Positions 1 through 11,437 of a stretch of DNA of 64,000 nucleotides are shown piece by piece. The DNA lies in NCBI GenBank assembly GCA_947184155.2, contig CAMXCT020000310.1, forward strand, positions 157,478-221,477, written 5' to 3'. The position numbers and the translations under genes are program-made. Every line of letters begins with the position of its first letter. Positions within the stretch are counted from its first letter, which is position 1. The notes below the pieces were generated by a model. It was not told the DNA's origin and searched no databases. It was given only the letters and a program-made list of their open reading frames with translations. Source of the DNA: Cladocopium goreaui. Its lineage: Eukaryota > Sar > Dinophyceae > Suessiales > Symbiodiniaceae.

Positions 1-580
1 GTACCTTGATAGGGTCCACAGCCTTATCACGTTATTCGGTCAATGTCCAGTCATTTTCAACCCCCTTTTTCCCGTGATGTCCGAGCTGAGAAGTTGCACA
101 GGAAAAAACGGATACAAAAAAACACATACATATGTGTAATATGCAAAAATAAAATACCATTAGTGCCCGCTCGAGGCGGGGCGGAAGTTGCCTTAGGGAT
201 ATACTATAAGACCCTTCTCATTTATAGAATTTGCATGCGCCGTGCGCCAGCCAGGCCCGTGCATGCATGTTTGTTGTCCAAGAACACGACCTGCGCGCGG
301 CCCCGATGCAATGCAACGCCGAGCACTGCTTTGCGCTCCAAAGTTTAGACTTCACCCTTCACGTTGCATCTCAACTTCATACTTCATCTCAACTCATCTC
401 AAATGAGCTCTTCTCACCCAATCTGACCTCGTTTCAGATCTTGTCATCACATCTCCTTTTTTCGCAGATGTCGCCTAAGTTCTTCTCAGCTACGTTCATC
501 GCGTCCGAGCGCACCTTAACTTCTTTACGTCAAATGGCACTTGCTGCAACACAAGCTAGAGCGAGCAACTATATTTTCTT

Positions 581-1662
581 ACTACAAGACTTGAACAAGA
601 CACTCCCCAGTACTACTTTGTACTACAAAGCTTGCACAAAGCACGTCCCAGTACTATTTTGCACTACAAACAAAGCTTGCACAAAGCACGTCCCAGTACT
701 ACTTTGTACTACAAAGCTGGCCCAAAGTACTTCCCAGTACTACTTTGTACTACAAAGCTTGCACAAAGTTCTTCCCAGTACTACTTAGTACTACAAAGTT
801 TGCGCACAGCACTTCCCAGTACTAAAAAGATTGCACAAAGCACTTCCCAGTACTATTTTGTACTACAAGTCTTGCACAAAGCACTTCCCAGTACTACTTT
901 GTACTACAGAGTTTGCACAAAGTACTTCCCAGTACTACTTTGTACTACAAAGTTTGCACGAAGTACTTCCCAGTACTGCTTTGCACTACAAAGTTTGCAC
1001 AAAGTACTTCCCAGTACTACTTTGTATTACAAAGTTTGCACACAGCCCTTCGCAGTACTACTTTGTACTGCAAAGTTGGCACAAAGTACTTCCCAGTACT
1101 ACTTTGTACTACAAAGTTTGCACAAAGTACTTCCCAGTACTGCTTTGCACTACAAAGTTTGCACAAAGTACTTCCCAGCACTACTTTGCATTACACAGTT
1201 TGCACACAGCACTTCCCAGTACTACTTTGTACTGCAAAGTTTGCACAAAGTACTTCCCAGTACTACTTTGTACTACAAAGCTTGCACAAAGTACTTCCCA
1301 GTAATACTTTGTACTACAAAGCTTGCACAAAGTACATCTCAGCATTACCTTGTACTACAAGGCTTGCACAAAGTTCTTCCCAGTACTACTTTGTGCTACA
1401 ATGTTTGCACAAAGTACTTCCCAGTACTACTTTGTACTACAAAGCTTGCACAAAGTACTTCCCAGTAGTACTTTGTACTACAAAGCTTGCACAAAGTACT
1501 TCCCACTACTACTTTGTACTACAAAGCTTGCACAAAGTACTTCCCAGTACTACTTTGTACTACAAAGCTTGCACAAAGTACTTCACAGTACTACTTTGTA
1601 CCGAAAGCTTGCCCAAAGTATGTCCCAGTACTCGATTGTACTGCAAAACTTGCGCAACCGTG
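581..1662 (+). repeat. 41-bp tandem array (about 26 units)
   Basis: The unit contains CTTGCACAAAG, then a variable base pair and ACTTCCCAGTACTACTTTG. Each unit also holds the near-perfect palindrome CTTTGTACTACAAAG. Copies differ by scattered substitutions such as AAAGC/AAAGT and GCACTT/GTACTT, and a few shortened units occur near 665 and 825. Because 41 is not a multiple of 3 and the unit lacks stops in all three forward frames, long overlapping frames arise (632-1468, 913-1665, 1323-2210). These are artefacts. The same family recurs at 10.26-10.39, 11.44-12.08 and 20.34-20.42 kb. Confidence 0.95.
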
Positions 1663-1749
1663 TGAAAATTTGCGCATCCAAAACCGGATCTCGGCGCCGA
1701 AGCAGAAAAAAACAGAATTTTGAAACACTTTTTAAAAGGAACTTTAAAA

Positions 1750-2659
1750 GGAAAACCACCAGCGCTACTTTACACGGAAAAAACACAACGCATGCGGCCA
1801 TTACAATGCGTTTTGCAGCACCACGTACACATCCATGCAGCCGTTACAATAACAATGCGATTCGCATCCACGCGTTGCAGAACACCAAGGGAGAACCGAT
1901 TACGCATGATTACGCGTTGAAACCATCCAGGCCGCACCCGCCGCACACAGGAGGTACCTTTCATCGCCGGCTGCGCCCACCTTTACACAGAAAAACACAC
2001 TGTTTCGTGCTCCGGCTTCCTCCCCAGAACAAGCCCCATGCAACATTCATGCAGCCATCACAATGCGCTTGGCAGCATCACGTGGCAAACGCTTATCTCT
2101 ATACGCACATGGCAACAAAACGTAACACCAATCATGCAGCCATTCCATTGCGATCTGCCACCAAAACTTCCAAAACACCCTATCACTACGCACACACGAA
2201 CAACCACTAGCTGCAGAACACCAAGGGAGAACCGATTCGACGATGAAACAGCCCCAGCCGCACCCGCCGCACACACGAGGTACCTTTCATCGCTGGCCGC
2301 AGCCACTTCACACGGAAAACACACGGTTTCGGCTCCGGCTTCCTTCCAACACAACCCCCATGCAACATGCATGCAGCCATTACAATGTGTTTTGCAACAT
2401 CATGTGGCTCACCCGCATCTCTCTACGCACATGGCAACAAAACGTGACACCAATCCTGCAGTTGCAGAACACCAAGGGAGAACCGATTCGACGATGAAAC
2501 AGCCCCAGCCACACCCGCCGCACACACGAGGTAACTTTCATCGCTGGCCGCAGCCGCTTTACACGGAAAAAGACAAGGTTTCGTGCTCCGGCTTCCTTCC
2601 AACACAACCCCCATGCAACATGCATGCAGCCATTACAATGCGTTTTGCAGCACCGCCCT
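1750..2659 (+). repeat. Long imperfect direct repeats (about 250-336 bp period)
   Basis: The marker GCAGAACACCAAGGGAGAAC occurs at 1877, 2213 and 2464, giving periods of 336 and 251 bp. A second marker, CATGCAACATGCATGCAGCC or close variants, occurs near 2037, 2359 and 2613, and ATTACAATGCGTTTTGCAGC opens and closes the block (about 1800 and 2631). The units are diverged with internal deletions. This module is missing from the short copy of the element at 20 kb. Frames such as 2038-2661 run across it but repeat with the units, and I do not regard them as genes. Confidence 0.85.
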
Positions 2660-2985
2660 AAATGAATGTATTGTTATGCGATGTAAAATTTCACACCGCC
2701 CTTCATGAATGTATTGTAAAGTCTCATACCGCCCTTCATGAATGTATTGTTATGTGATGTAATGTCTCACACCGCCCTTCATGAATGTATTGTTATGTGA
2801 TGTAAAGTCTCACGCCGCATTTCATGAATGTATTCTTATGTGATGTAAAATCTCACACCGCCCTGCATGAATGTATTCTTATGTGATGTAAAGTCTCACA
2901 CCGCCCTTCATGAATGTATTCTTATGTGATGTAAAGTCTCACACCACCCTTCATGCATGTAAAGTTTCACACCACCCTTCATTGA
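2652..2985 (+). repeat. 43-bp tandem array (about 8 units)
   Basis: Units read CTTCATGAATGTATTGTTAT, then GTGATGTAAAGTCTCACACC and GCC. Some copies are shortened (2700-2735 lacks the TTATGTGATG stretch, and the last units near 2950 are truncated). One to two degenerate units of the same sequence stand in the same relative position in the copy at 20.42-20.47 kb, just before the shared tail. Confidence 0.93.
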
Positions 2986-3033
2986 GTAAAAGTCATCCGT
3001 AACTCGGAAGATTCCTTCCCAACTTCCTTTGAT

Positions 3034-3777
3034 TCTATATAATATCATATCGTGTACATGAAATCATGCCACCCTTAATGCTTCCGGATTCTTCTTCCAA
3101 ACGGCTGAGAAGCACTGCTTGACAGGACTCTTTGTTTATTCACAAGGATACCCTATGGGACTTTCCCTGCGGTACTTTGAACTTGCTATCGAATTGCATT
3201 GGCATTGACTCTGTTCACTACAACGTGCTGAATTCACTACTCGACCTACTACAATGTGGACATGTGTGGACCATGGTGGCCTGCAAGACAATCCTCGACC
3301 CTAGAAACACGACGAGCCCAGCTCGGATTTGAAGAGGTGCTAACAAGAAGAGACAGGGAATTGAATATATCATGTCGCATCCCGGTGCAGAATCAGCGAA
3401 TCGAAGTCAACTTGGACTAGAGCCTAACAGTGCCTAACAGTGAAACTTCGCATGTGTCTTGAAACTCTTTTTGTTTCTCTTGTGCTGCTCCACTTGGAAA
3501 AGTTGAGGCCATGCCGGGCCATGCCGTCAAAAGTTCGGTCGCCTCATTCTATGTCCTCATGGATCGGCTAGCTAGGCCCCCATACAACATCGGCAACCCG
3601 ACCAGCTACTGCAGGAACGGGTCTGGCAAAAGTGACAACATGCGCCAACTCGTTCAATATGCACAGGTCGTGTCAGAAATTGTTTATCACTGAATTCACC
3701 TTGAGTCTTGACTGCCATATGAGTGTTGTTCCCGAGAGCGTCTGAGCGCAGGGTTCTTCCAATAGTGGGGGTCTGTA
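3034..3777. other. Apparently single-copy stretch, no gene recognised
   Basis: Starts directly after the element tail. It holds only short forward frames of 66 codons (3132-3332) and 60 codons (3511-3693), with no recognisable domain, no repeats and no RNA structure that I can support. Confidence 0.5.
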
Positions 3778-4135
3778 TCTCATCTTCTCATCTTCACATC
3801 TTCTCATCTTCACATCTTCTCATCCTCACATCTTCTCATCTTCTCATCTTCACATCTTCTCATCTTCTCATCTTCACATCTTCATCATCTTCTCATCTTC
3901 TCATCTTCACTCATCATCTCACATTCACATCTCATCTTCACATCTTCACATCTTCTCATCTTCACATCTTCACATCACATCTCTCATCTTCACATCTTCA
4001 CATCTTCTCATCTTCACATCTTCACATCTTCACCTCTTCCTCATCCTCACACTTCACATCTTCTCCTCTTGCTTTCCCCTCTTGCCCTCTTGCCCTCACA
4101 TCTTCACATCTTCTCCTCTTGCCCTCTTGCCCTCT
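3778..4135 (+). repeat. Octamer array TCATCTTC / ACATCTTC
   Basis: Alternating TCATCTTC and ACATCTTC octamers run from 3778, with interruptions (TCATCATCTCACATTC near 3910) and decay to CCTCTTGCCCTCT towards 4135. The strand is almost free of G. The 174-codon frame at 3723-4247 is a product of this array (serine/histidine/leucine repeats) and is not taken as a gene. Confidence 0.93.
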
Positions 4136-4198
4136 CCTTCTTTTCTATTTCTATTCTGAAGGCGGGGGCAGGGGCAGTGCCAACGAGACGGCACGAAA

Positions 4199-4488
4199 CG
4201 CAACCCTTTCGCACGAAATGAGGTTCGATCGCCAAAAACTGTGGTAAAATTGCGATTTCAACTTGTCCGGCGCGACCCTTTCGCACGAAACGAGGTTCGA
4301 TCGCCAAAAACTGTGGTAAAATTGCGATTTCAACTTGTCCGGCGCAACCCTTTCGCACGAAACGAAGTTCGATCGCCAAAAACTGTGGTAAAATTGCGAT
4401 TTCAACTTGTCCGGCGCAACCCTTTCGCACGAAACGAGGTTCGATCGCGAAAAACTGAGGTAAAATTGCGATTTCCAAGTTGTCCGGC
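4199..4488 (+). repeat. 72-bp tandem array, 4 units
   Basis: Four units start at about 4199, 4271, 4343 and 4415. Each has CCCTTTCGCACGAAA, GGTTCGATCGCCAAAAACTG and GGTAAAATTGCGATTTCAAC. Units differ by only a few bases, suggesting recent expansion. Since 72 is a multiple of 3, frames stay in register: the reverse frame 4104-4478 has a 24-residue period containing EIAILPQFLAIEP. That periodicity follows from unit length and is not evidence of a protein. Confidence 0.95.
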
Positions 4489-4970
4489 GAAGTGTGTAAA
4501 AGGGTCTGTGTGTAAAAGCGTCTATGTGTAAAAGCGTCTGTGTGTAAAAGCTTCTTTGTGTAAAAGGGTCTGTGTGTAAAAGCTTCTGTGTGTAAAAGCG
4601 TCTGTGTGTAAAAGCTTCTGTGCGTAAAAGCTTCTTTGTGTAAAAGCGTCTGTGCGTAAAAGCTTCTTTGTGTAAAAGGGTCTGTGTGTAAAAGCTTCTG
4701 TGTGTAAAAGGGTCTGTGTGTAAAAGCTTCTGTGTGTAAAAGCGTCTGTGTGTAAAAGGGTCTGTGTGTAAAAGCTTCTGTGTGTAAAAGCGTCTGTGTG
4801 TAAAAGTTTCTGTGTGTAAACGTGTTTGTGCGTAAAAGTGTTAGTGTGTAAAAGTGTTAGTGTGTAAAAGCTTTTGTGTGCAAAAGTGTCTGTGTGTAAA
4901 AGTGTTTGTGTGTAAAAGCGTCTGTCTGTAAAAGCGTCTGCGTGTAAAAGCTTCTGTGTGTAAAAGTGTT
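4489..4970 (+). repeat. 16-bp tandem array (about 30 units)
   Basis: The unit is GTCTGTGTGTAAAAGC with a common alternative TTCTGTGTGTAAAAGC, plus variants with GGG before TCTG. It begins without a gap after the last 72-bp unit (AAGTGTGTAAAAGGGTCTG at 4490-4508). The reverse strand is open for 185 codons (4522-5079) with an FYTQTLLHTDAF-like period; this is a repeat artefact. Confidence 0.95.
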
Positions 4971-7200
4971 TGCGATGCAAACTATTGTCTTGTACTTGTG
5001 CTATATTGTCTGGATACTCCTCTTCTCGTCTGCCTATAACACATCTTTCATATATTGTTTTGTAATATGGTGTCTCCATACTAACAAGAGAAGACCCTGC
5101 TCCTCTACACTCTCGGCCATCCGTCGTCTAGTTTTTTCCATGTTTTCCTTCCTAGTTCTCACTGTCGCAGCACTGTCGCAACAAACCTCTTCTGCCAACA
5201 CTTTCGCAAACCTTGCGCAGATGAAAACGATATTACGCATGTATATGTACAAGTAATTATTTGTAAATGTATATTTTCATATACTGTATATTAATCTTGG
5301 TTCGTATAACTTCATAGTATATGAACATAGAGCTTCCACGAGGCTTCCGCGAAACTTTCCTTCCGCGAGGCTTCCACACCCTTCCGCGTGCAGCGAAGCG
5401 CACAAATTCACCCTGTTGTGACGCAACAAAGACTACTGAAGACTCCTATACAAGAGAACTCATGTTACATCTATGAATATATAGTAATATATATAATTAT
5501 ATATATATACGTACGTATATTCATAGTGCGCTATATAATATGTTTGTATTGGCAAGATCTGTGGAGCCTGTTCAACTCTGTTGCTCCTTCTGCTCCTGTT
5601 GCTACAGTACAGGCTTTTCAGGCCATCTCCAAGTGCAGAGTCTTGTGCTGTCCAAGTCTATCCAAGTCATCTCTCAATGCATTCAGCAGGACAGTCCATC
5701 AATGTTCAGCAGTACCTTTTCTGGCGCAGCGTCAGCATGGACTATCTGCAAGCAGAAATCTGCCATAAGATCTGCGCTGCTTTATGCTGCTTTGAGCCAG
5801 GGGGGAGGCCATTCAGAAGACATCCTCAGTCTCAAATGTCTCGAGCATTAGGATTCATTGATTGTATCCGGATATATCCGGGGCTTTGCTATTTCTTTGC
5901 TCAAAGATTAAAGCTTGGAATCCGACGGAATATGTGCCACACGCGACAGAAGAGCTCGTGCATGACGTTGATCCAGCATCTTCAGCCTTAGACTTTCGGC
6001 CAGGATGGCCAGGGCAGAGGCGCGCTACGAGTGTTTCGATCAAGTGAAGATCGCCAGACCCATTGGCAATGATACCACCACAGACCCCACATACTCATAG
6101 CAACAAGAAAGAAAAAAAATAAATGCAAACTTAAATTCCAGTCTTCCAACGCCTAGGACGACTGCAGCACCCTCGGTCGCACCCTCTAGTCACACCCTTC
6201 AGCAGTCCCACCCTTCACTCCCACCTTTCAGTCACACCTGCATAATTTGGGGCAAAAAGAAACACATAAGAAACGTGTCCCAGAACAGCAATATGTACCA
6301 TGGTGCTTAGGGCCTCACATCCAAGGACTTTCATCAATGGACACGAACAAGTCTTGCATCACCTCGGTATGTGAAGGCAGAATCTTCGAAGTCTTGAGGT
6401 GTGTGGGGGGTGGGCAAAATCTGTAAAGACACAAAACTAAAGCTGGAACTTCAGACTTTTGAACGGTGTGTAAGATCAAGACTCCCTGGAAGTCAAGCTC
6501 AGCTTCGAAGAGGTTGATCAATGGAAGCCTTGCTGTGAAACAGTGCTTTTGTGCAAGGCAGAATACTTGGCCCAAGGGGGGGTGAAAACATGATGGGATT
6601 TTGATATGTTGAATACAGATTACCTGGAGACCTGGCAGGACTTGAGCCCGTGACCATCTGCTTCCCACACCGATTGAAAATGCCCCGGGAGCTTGGGGAG
6701 GGGGGGTTCGAGTGAAAAATCACTGTGTTGGACTCAGACCTACCCCTTTTGTTTCTGAGTAATTCCAGCCAGCTACCGCTAGCTTTCGTGATATTATACC
6801 GATACGCTTTCAGCGATTTTGACACTGGAATGTCAGCATATCTGTTGAAGATTAGCCGCAGATTCTTCCGAAGATCAATAACCAGCAAAGTGTTAAATGG
6901 CCACGGCTTTGAATGTCATGCACGAATCTGGACAACCTCTGTTTGGGCCTTACATGCTCATCAGTGAGTCAGAAGTGTTCTTTGAAACTTCAGCCTGGTC
7001 CATGCATCCTCTCAACTCTGCTCCACGTCGCCAGATGTGGCAGTCGCAGTCCTATATTTTTTCGCATCTTTGTTCACATTCCCAAAGCTGCCTTCATGAA
7101 ACCTGAGAGTCCCAACAATGCTCTCCAAGCCAAAGCTTTTCGAAGGTTTTGAACATGCTCCTCCGGCAAAGCCTTCCAAGATCAACTACGTGCAAGTAGC
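4971..7200. other. Apparently single-copy stretch with short frames
   Basis: Forward frames of 96 codons (4966-5256), 103 (5540-5851) and 136 (5581-5991) overlap one another and reverse frames, so no coding strand can be chosen. A short AT-rich patch lies at 5460-5545 and CTTCCGCGAGGCTTCC-like direct repeats at 5332-5390. On the reverse strand near 6610-6650 there is a sequence resembling a tRNA T-arm, without the rest of a cloverleaf. No function can be assigned. Confidence 0.4.
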
Positions 7201-7300
7201 ATCCAGTAGCATCCAGTAGCATCCAGTAGCATCCAGTAGCATCCAGTAGCATCCAGTAGCATCCAGTAGCATCCAGTAGCATGGCATCGAGTAGCATCGA
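7191..7300 (+). repeat. Perfect decamer array ATCCAGTAGC
   Basis: Eight identical copies of ATCCAGTAGC occupy 7201-7280, with partial or altered copies on both sides (GCAAGTAGC before, ATCGAGTAGCATCGAG after). The absence of any substitution in the core implies recent slippage expansion. The frame at 7094-7441 on the reverse strand reads it as a ten-residue repeat LLDATGCYWM, an artefact. Confidence 0.97.
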
Positions 7301-8404
7301 GCTTCCAAGTCTTGAGAAGTTTGCACTTTCTCTGCTGACACTCTCTGACAGATTGAACATATTTGAACATATTTGAACAAAAATGAAAATACGATAAAAT
7401 ATCGAATAAACATATTTGACAGTTTGAACATCGTATACCAACCGGAAACTTAAACCCTGGCCGTCTGCGATCGCGGCTGCGGCTCCACCAATGGGCGTGG
7501 CCGGGCTAGGCCTCGGCTTCTAAAGCTTCGCAATTTCGATGAACAACAAAGAATAACGAAGACATGGCAAAGTCGACTCAGAGTGTCTTGGAGAAGAATC
7601 GCAAATATGGCCAAACATCGCTGAACAATCACCTATGTGCCATGTATCTGCAGTGAAGAGTTGCTCCACGCTGACAAAGGACAACAAAAGTCTGTCAAAA
7701 ATGACAAAGACCTGAATGAACCTGGAATTAATTGCGGCTTCCAAGTCCCCCTGCGATCTTGAGCCCAGTCCAGCAATGCTTCTCGCGCAATTTTGCTCTC
7801 GTGAGCAGCCTAGTTCAACCATGGTGGCCGAATACAGCGAGGCCATTCATGAAACTCAGTTTTGTCCGAAGGTCCAGTCTGGTCTGGTGATTTGGCAAAT
7901 CCTGCGAGTTTGATTGCTCTGGTTTTTGCGAGTCTCTTGAAGTAGAATTCCAACCACTGCACTGTGCTGAACATCACTCCTTTACATGGAAAGATTTCCA
8001 AGGAGCCCGTGTGTGAGGATTGTTGCTAATCGGGTATCCTTTGGTTGCACACCAGACTAGTTCGATTACTTTGCAATATTATTTGCTTGACCAGCTGCGT
8101 CTGCCTTTGACTCTCACCGTTTTCGTACTTCAGAATTGTCTCCTACAAACTCCTTATGATATTGTTTTGTCTGAGTCTGAGGGAGCAGCTCAGATTCCCA
8201 TTATCTATGAGTACATGAACATAAAGATACAGTCTTGATAGAGACACGTTAGCAAATTGTGAGCTAAGCTGAGCTACGCCTATCTTTTCCTTGACATCTT
8301 CACTCTATGTTAGACAATTTTCATGAAAATTTTTACATTTTTTTAGAGTCAAAACATATGTAATAGCTGTGTATGTATCCTCGTAGGATCTGGAACTTTA
8401 TGTG
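7301..8404. other. Apparently single-copy stretch, no gene recognised
   Basis: Contains three ATTTGAACAT undecamer-like copies at 7353-7380 and short frames on both strands (the longest is 108 codons, reverse 7520-7846). No domain, repeat family or RNA is recognised. Confidence 0.4.
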
Positions 8405-8695
8405 ATGTGTATATATATATATATCTCTACATAAGTATATGTGCGTATATATATATATATATGTATACACACATGGTGATATATATATATATACATATAT
8501 ATACACATTATGAAATTTGTATTTATATATATAGTATATATGTATATATGATATATATATATATATGATATATATATCATATATATATCATATATATATC
8601 ATATATATATCATATATATATCATATATAAATATCATATATCATATACATTATATATATATCATATATGCCACAAATCACAGTATATATATATAC
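8405..8695. repeat. AT microsatellite with ATATATATCAT units
   Basis: Alternating AT tracts are broken by CAT and GTAT; between about 8560 and 8650 an 11-base unit ATATATATCAT repeats about eight times. The tract is largely self-complementary. Confidence 0.95.
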
Positions 8696-10020
8696 ACGTT
8701 GTTTTTGTCATGCGCAGTTCTCCGAGTTCATCACCTTGCACCCGTTCGTGCCGATTCTTCCCTGTCGTCCCTTTTGTCCACTTGCTTCCCCTGGCCTTCT
8801 CTGCTTCGGCTGCGTGCCCACTTCCAGGACCTGGTTGAACTGCCTTCAGAGCACACATGGCACTTCATCACATCAAAGCAAACTCAAAACAAACTGTCCT
8901 GTCTCAAAATGTCTAAACCTTCGGCTTGACTTGACTTCTTCGGAGTGACTTGCTCAATCCTAACTCTTCGGGCTAAAAATAAAATGTTGGGAGACCAGCA
9001 GGACTACTAGGAGACCGGCGCTCCAGCTAGGATAGGATACGGACGACGAATCTTGGGGTTCTGAGGCTCTTTGTAGAGAATCTGTTAGGACTCTGGGGCC
9101 ACGAACAGCTCCAAAACGCACAAGCGTTGGCTTTGCCGCCAAGGCTTGTTGAGCAGAGGCCTGGAGCAATGGAGTCCATTAGAGTCCCAGAGGCCAAGAT
9201 TTTTTAGTAAAATCCTCAAATATTAAAAAAAAGGCACAAGGTCTGATCAATGAAGAAAGAGGACCAGATCGACATTTCAGAAGCAACAACAGGTAACATC
9301 ATAATGTTCCTCCGCCCCACAGACAACATGCAAAAACGAGACTTTTACATAATGTCATCACCTAGATTCACATGTTTTCTCTGGAATGGACACGAGTGAA
9401 CGGAAAACACCAACGACATCGCATCGCTGTGCTTTCAGCAAACCAAAACCCTGCCCGGACGAGACAATTCGACCATTGACATCTATTGACCACTTCGGTA
9501 CAAACGATAGCAAGGACTGCAAGGCACAGTCCTCGATTTTGGTTTCCAAAACACAAAGAAAATGCCCAATGCCCAATCCGCCACGTGCTGCGTGGCATCA
9601 TAACATGGGTCGGTTTCAATCCTTCCATGATCTTCCATGCACAGGGCAATTGTCAAACCCATGAATAAGTTTTTCCAGCCATACAATTCCCAGCACGTTG
9701 TACAAATTGTTTGAAAAACATAAAGCGGCAAATGACTTCTTCCACTTGGGACGTAATCTGGTATGGGAAAAAAGGAAAAGAAAGAGTTCTGAACTAGAAA
9801 ATACAGCAACATTGTCAACTTTGCACAGGAACCAGGAACAATCAAGCAAGTGTAATTATTGTGATTATGCAATGCAATTATGCAAGGAACATTCTTTGAT
9901 AACCTCAAAAAACCTGATAGAAGCCACGAGCCCGAATGCATTTTTAACAGTTCACGTAGAAGAAAGGTTCCTACAGAACAATGAAAAGCGAACAGGAGAT
10001 GCCCGATCGCATTAAAAGCC
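8696..10020. other. Apparently single-copy stretch, no gene recognised
   Basis: Short overlapping frames on both strands (93 codons forward 8667-8948, 92 forward 9386-9664, 105 forward 9698-10015, and a reverse frame 9483-10253 whose upstream half lies in the following repeat). No family recognised and no strand preference evident. Confidence 0.4.
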
Positions 10021-10250
10021 ACTCTTGTAGAACACTCTTGCTTGATACTCTTCTCGGACAAAGGTGTGGGACAATCTTTTGTGACACTCTTATGGCATTC
10101 TCTTGTGGGGCACTCTTGTGGGATACTTTTATGGCACACTCTTGTGAGACACTCTTGCCTGACACTCTTGCTCCACACTCTTGTGGCACACTCTGGTAAA
10201 ACACTCTCTGTCAATACTCTGAAACACTCTTGTAAGACTCTCTTGCTGGA
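10021..10250 (+). repeat. Degenerate ACACTCTTGTG repeat (about 10-17 bp spacing)
   Basis: ACACTCTTG or CACTCTTGTGG recurs about a dozen times with short variable linkers (GGGAT, GCATT, AGAC, CCTG). The spacing is irregular, unlike the neighbouring arrays. It leads directly into the 41-bp units at about 10255. Confidence 0.85.
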
Positions 10251-10254
10251 CAAT

Positions 10255-10392
10255 CACAGTACTACTTTATATTGCAAATCTTGCACAGAGAAATTCCCAA
10301 CACTACTTTGCACTACAAATCTTGCACAAAGCACTTCCCAGTACTACATTGTACTACAGAGCTTGCACAAGGCACTTCCCAGTATTACTTCG
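10255..10392 (+). repeat. 41-bp family, about 3.5 units
   Basis: These are the same units as at 581-1662, here with AAATCTTGCACAAAG and AGAGCTTGCACAAGG variants. The last unit breaks off at CAGTATTACTTCGCACTCC and continues as the CACACTY heptamer array. Confidence 0.92.
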
Positions 10393-11437
10393 CACTCCAG
10401 ATTCCACATTCCACGCTTAACTCTTCACACATCACACTCCACACTCCACACTTCCCACTCCACACTTCACACTCCACCTTCCACATTCCACACTTCACAC
10501 TCAACACTCCACACCGCTTCACACTCCACACTTCACAGTCTCCACACTTCACGCTCTCCACTCCACACTCCGCACTTCACACTCTCCACTCCAAACTTCA
10601 CACTTGACGCTCCACACTCCACACACTCCACCCTTCACACTTCACACTTCACACTCTGCACTTCACACTTCACACTCCACACTTCACACTGCTTACTCCA
10701 CACTTCACTCTTCACACTCCACACTTCACACTACACACACTTCAAATTTCACACTTCACACTTCGCACTCCCCACTCCACACTTCACACTCCACACTCCA
10801 CACTTCCCACATCACACTCCACGCTCTCCACTCCACACTTTACACTCCACACTCCACGTCTCACACTGCACGCTCCACACTTCACACTCCACACTTCACA
10901 CTCCACGCTCCACACTCTGCGATTCACACTTCGCCCTCCACACTCCCCACTCCACACTCCACACTTCACACTCCACACTCCACATGTCACACTGCACGCT
11001 CCACACTTCACACTCCACACTTCACACTCCAAACTTCACACTTCACACTTCACACTCTCCACTCCACACTTCACACTGCACACTGCACACTCCACACTGC
11101 ACACTTCACACTTCGCACTCTCCACTCCACACTCCACACTTCACACTTCACTTCAAACTCCACACTTCACACTGCACACCTGGCACTTCCTACTTCACAC
11201 TTCACTTGACGCTCCACATTTCACACGCATCCCTCCACACTTCCCACTCCATGTCACACTTCACACTCCACACTTCACACTCCACAATTCGCACTCTCCA
11301 CTTCACACTCCACCTCAACACTCCACACTTCACACTCCACACTTCAGACGTCACACTCCGCACTCTCCACTCCACACTTTGCACCTCACACCCCACACTC
11401 CACACTTCACTTCACACTCCACACTTGACACTTCACA
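10393..11437 (+). repeat. Heptamer array CACACTT / CACACTC
   Basis: About 150 heptamers of CACACTT and CACACTC, with frequent longer or shorter variants (CTCCACTC, TTCACTTC, CACACTGCA), run as a strand nearly devoid of G. All forward frames are open for long stretches (10042-12060 gives 672 codons) because the unit has no stop. It sits between two blocks of the 41-bp family. Confidence 0.95.

Larger units (their letters stand above)
155..3033 (+). repeat. Composite repeat element, long copy (head, tandem arrays, tail)
   Basis: Five modules follow in order: a unique-looking head (155-340), a TTCATCTCA-rich stretch (341-480), a 41-bp tandem array, long direct repeats, a 43-bp tandem array and a tail (2986-3033). 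The head and tail recur almost unchanged at 20028-20222 and 20472-20520, with the same modules between them in the same order, so this is one recurring unit and not a chance assembly of repeats. The head carries GCCCGCTCGAGGCGGGGCGG and then GGGATATACTATAAGACCC. No coding capacity, terminal inverted repeats or target duplication are evident. Its class is unknown; it could be a non-autonomous mobile element or a segmental duplication. Confidence 0.75.

Noticed and set aside
632..2210. Overlapping forward frames of 157-295 codons in the 41-bp array
   Set aside because: All three phases of the 41-bp unit are stop-free; the same amino-acid pattern appears in each frame.
5300..5325. A loxP-like word (ATAACTTCATAGTATA)
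   Set aside because: Only one partial half-site matches and the spacer and second arm are absent; likely chance in AT-rich DNA.
6600..6720. A tRNA gene on the minus strand (GGTCACGGGCTCAAGTCC)
   Set aside because: The T-arm-like word has a poor stem and no acceptor or anticodon arm could be placed around it; at most a relic.
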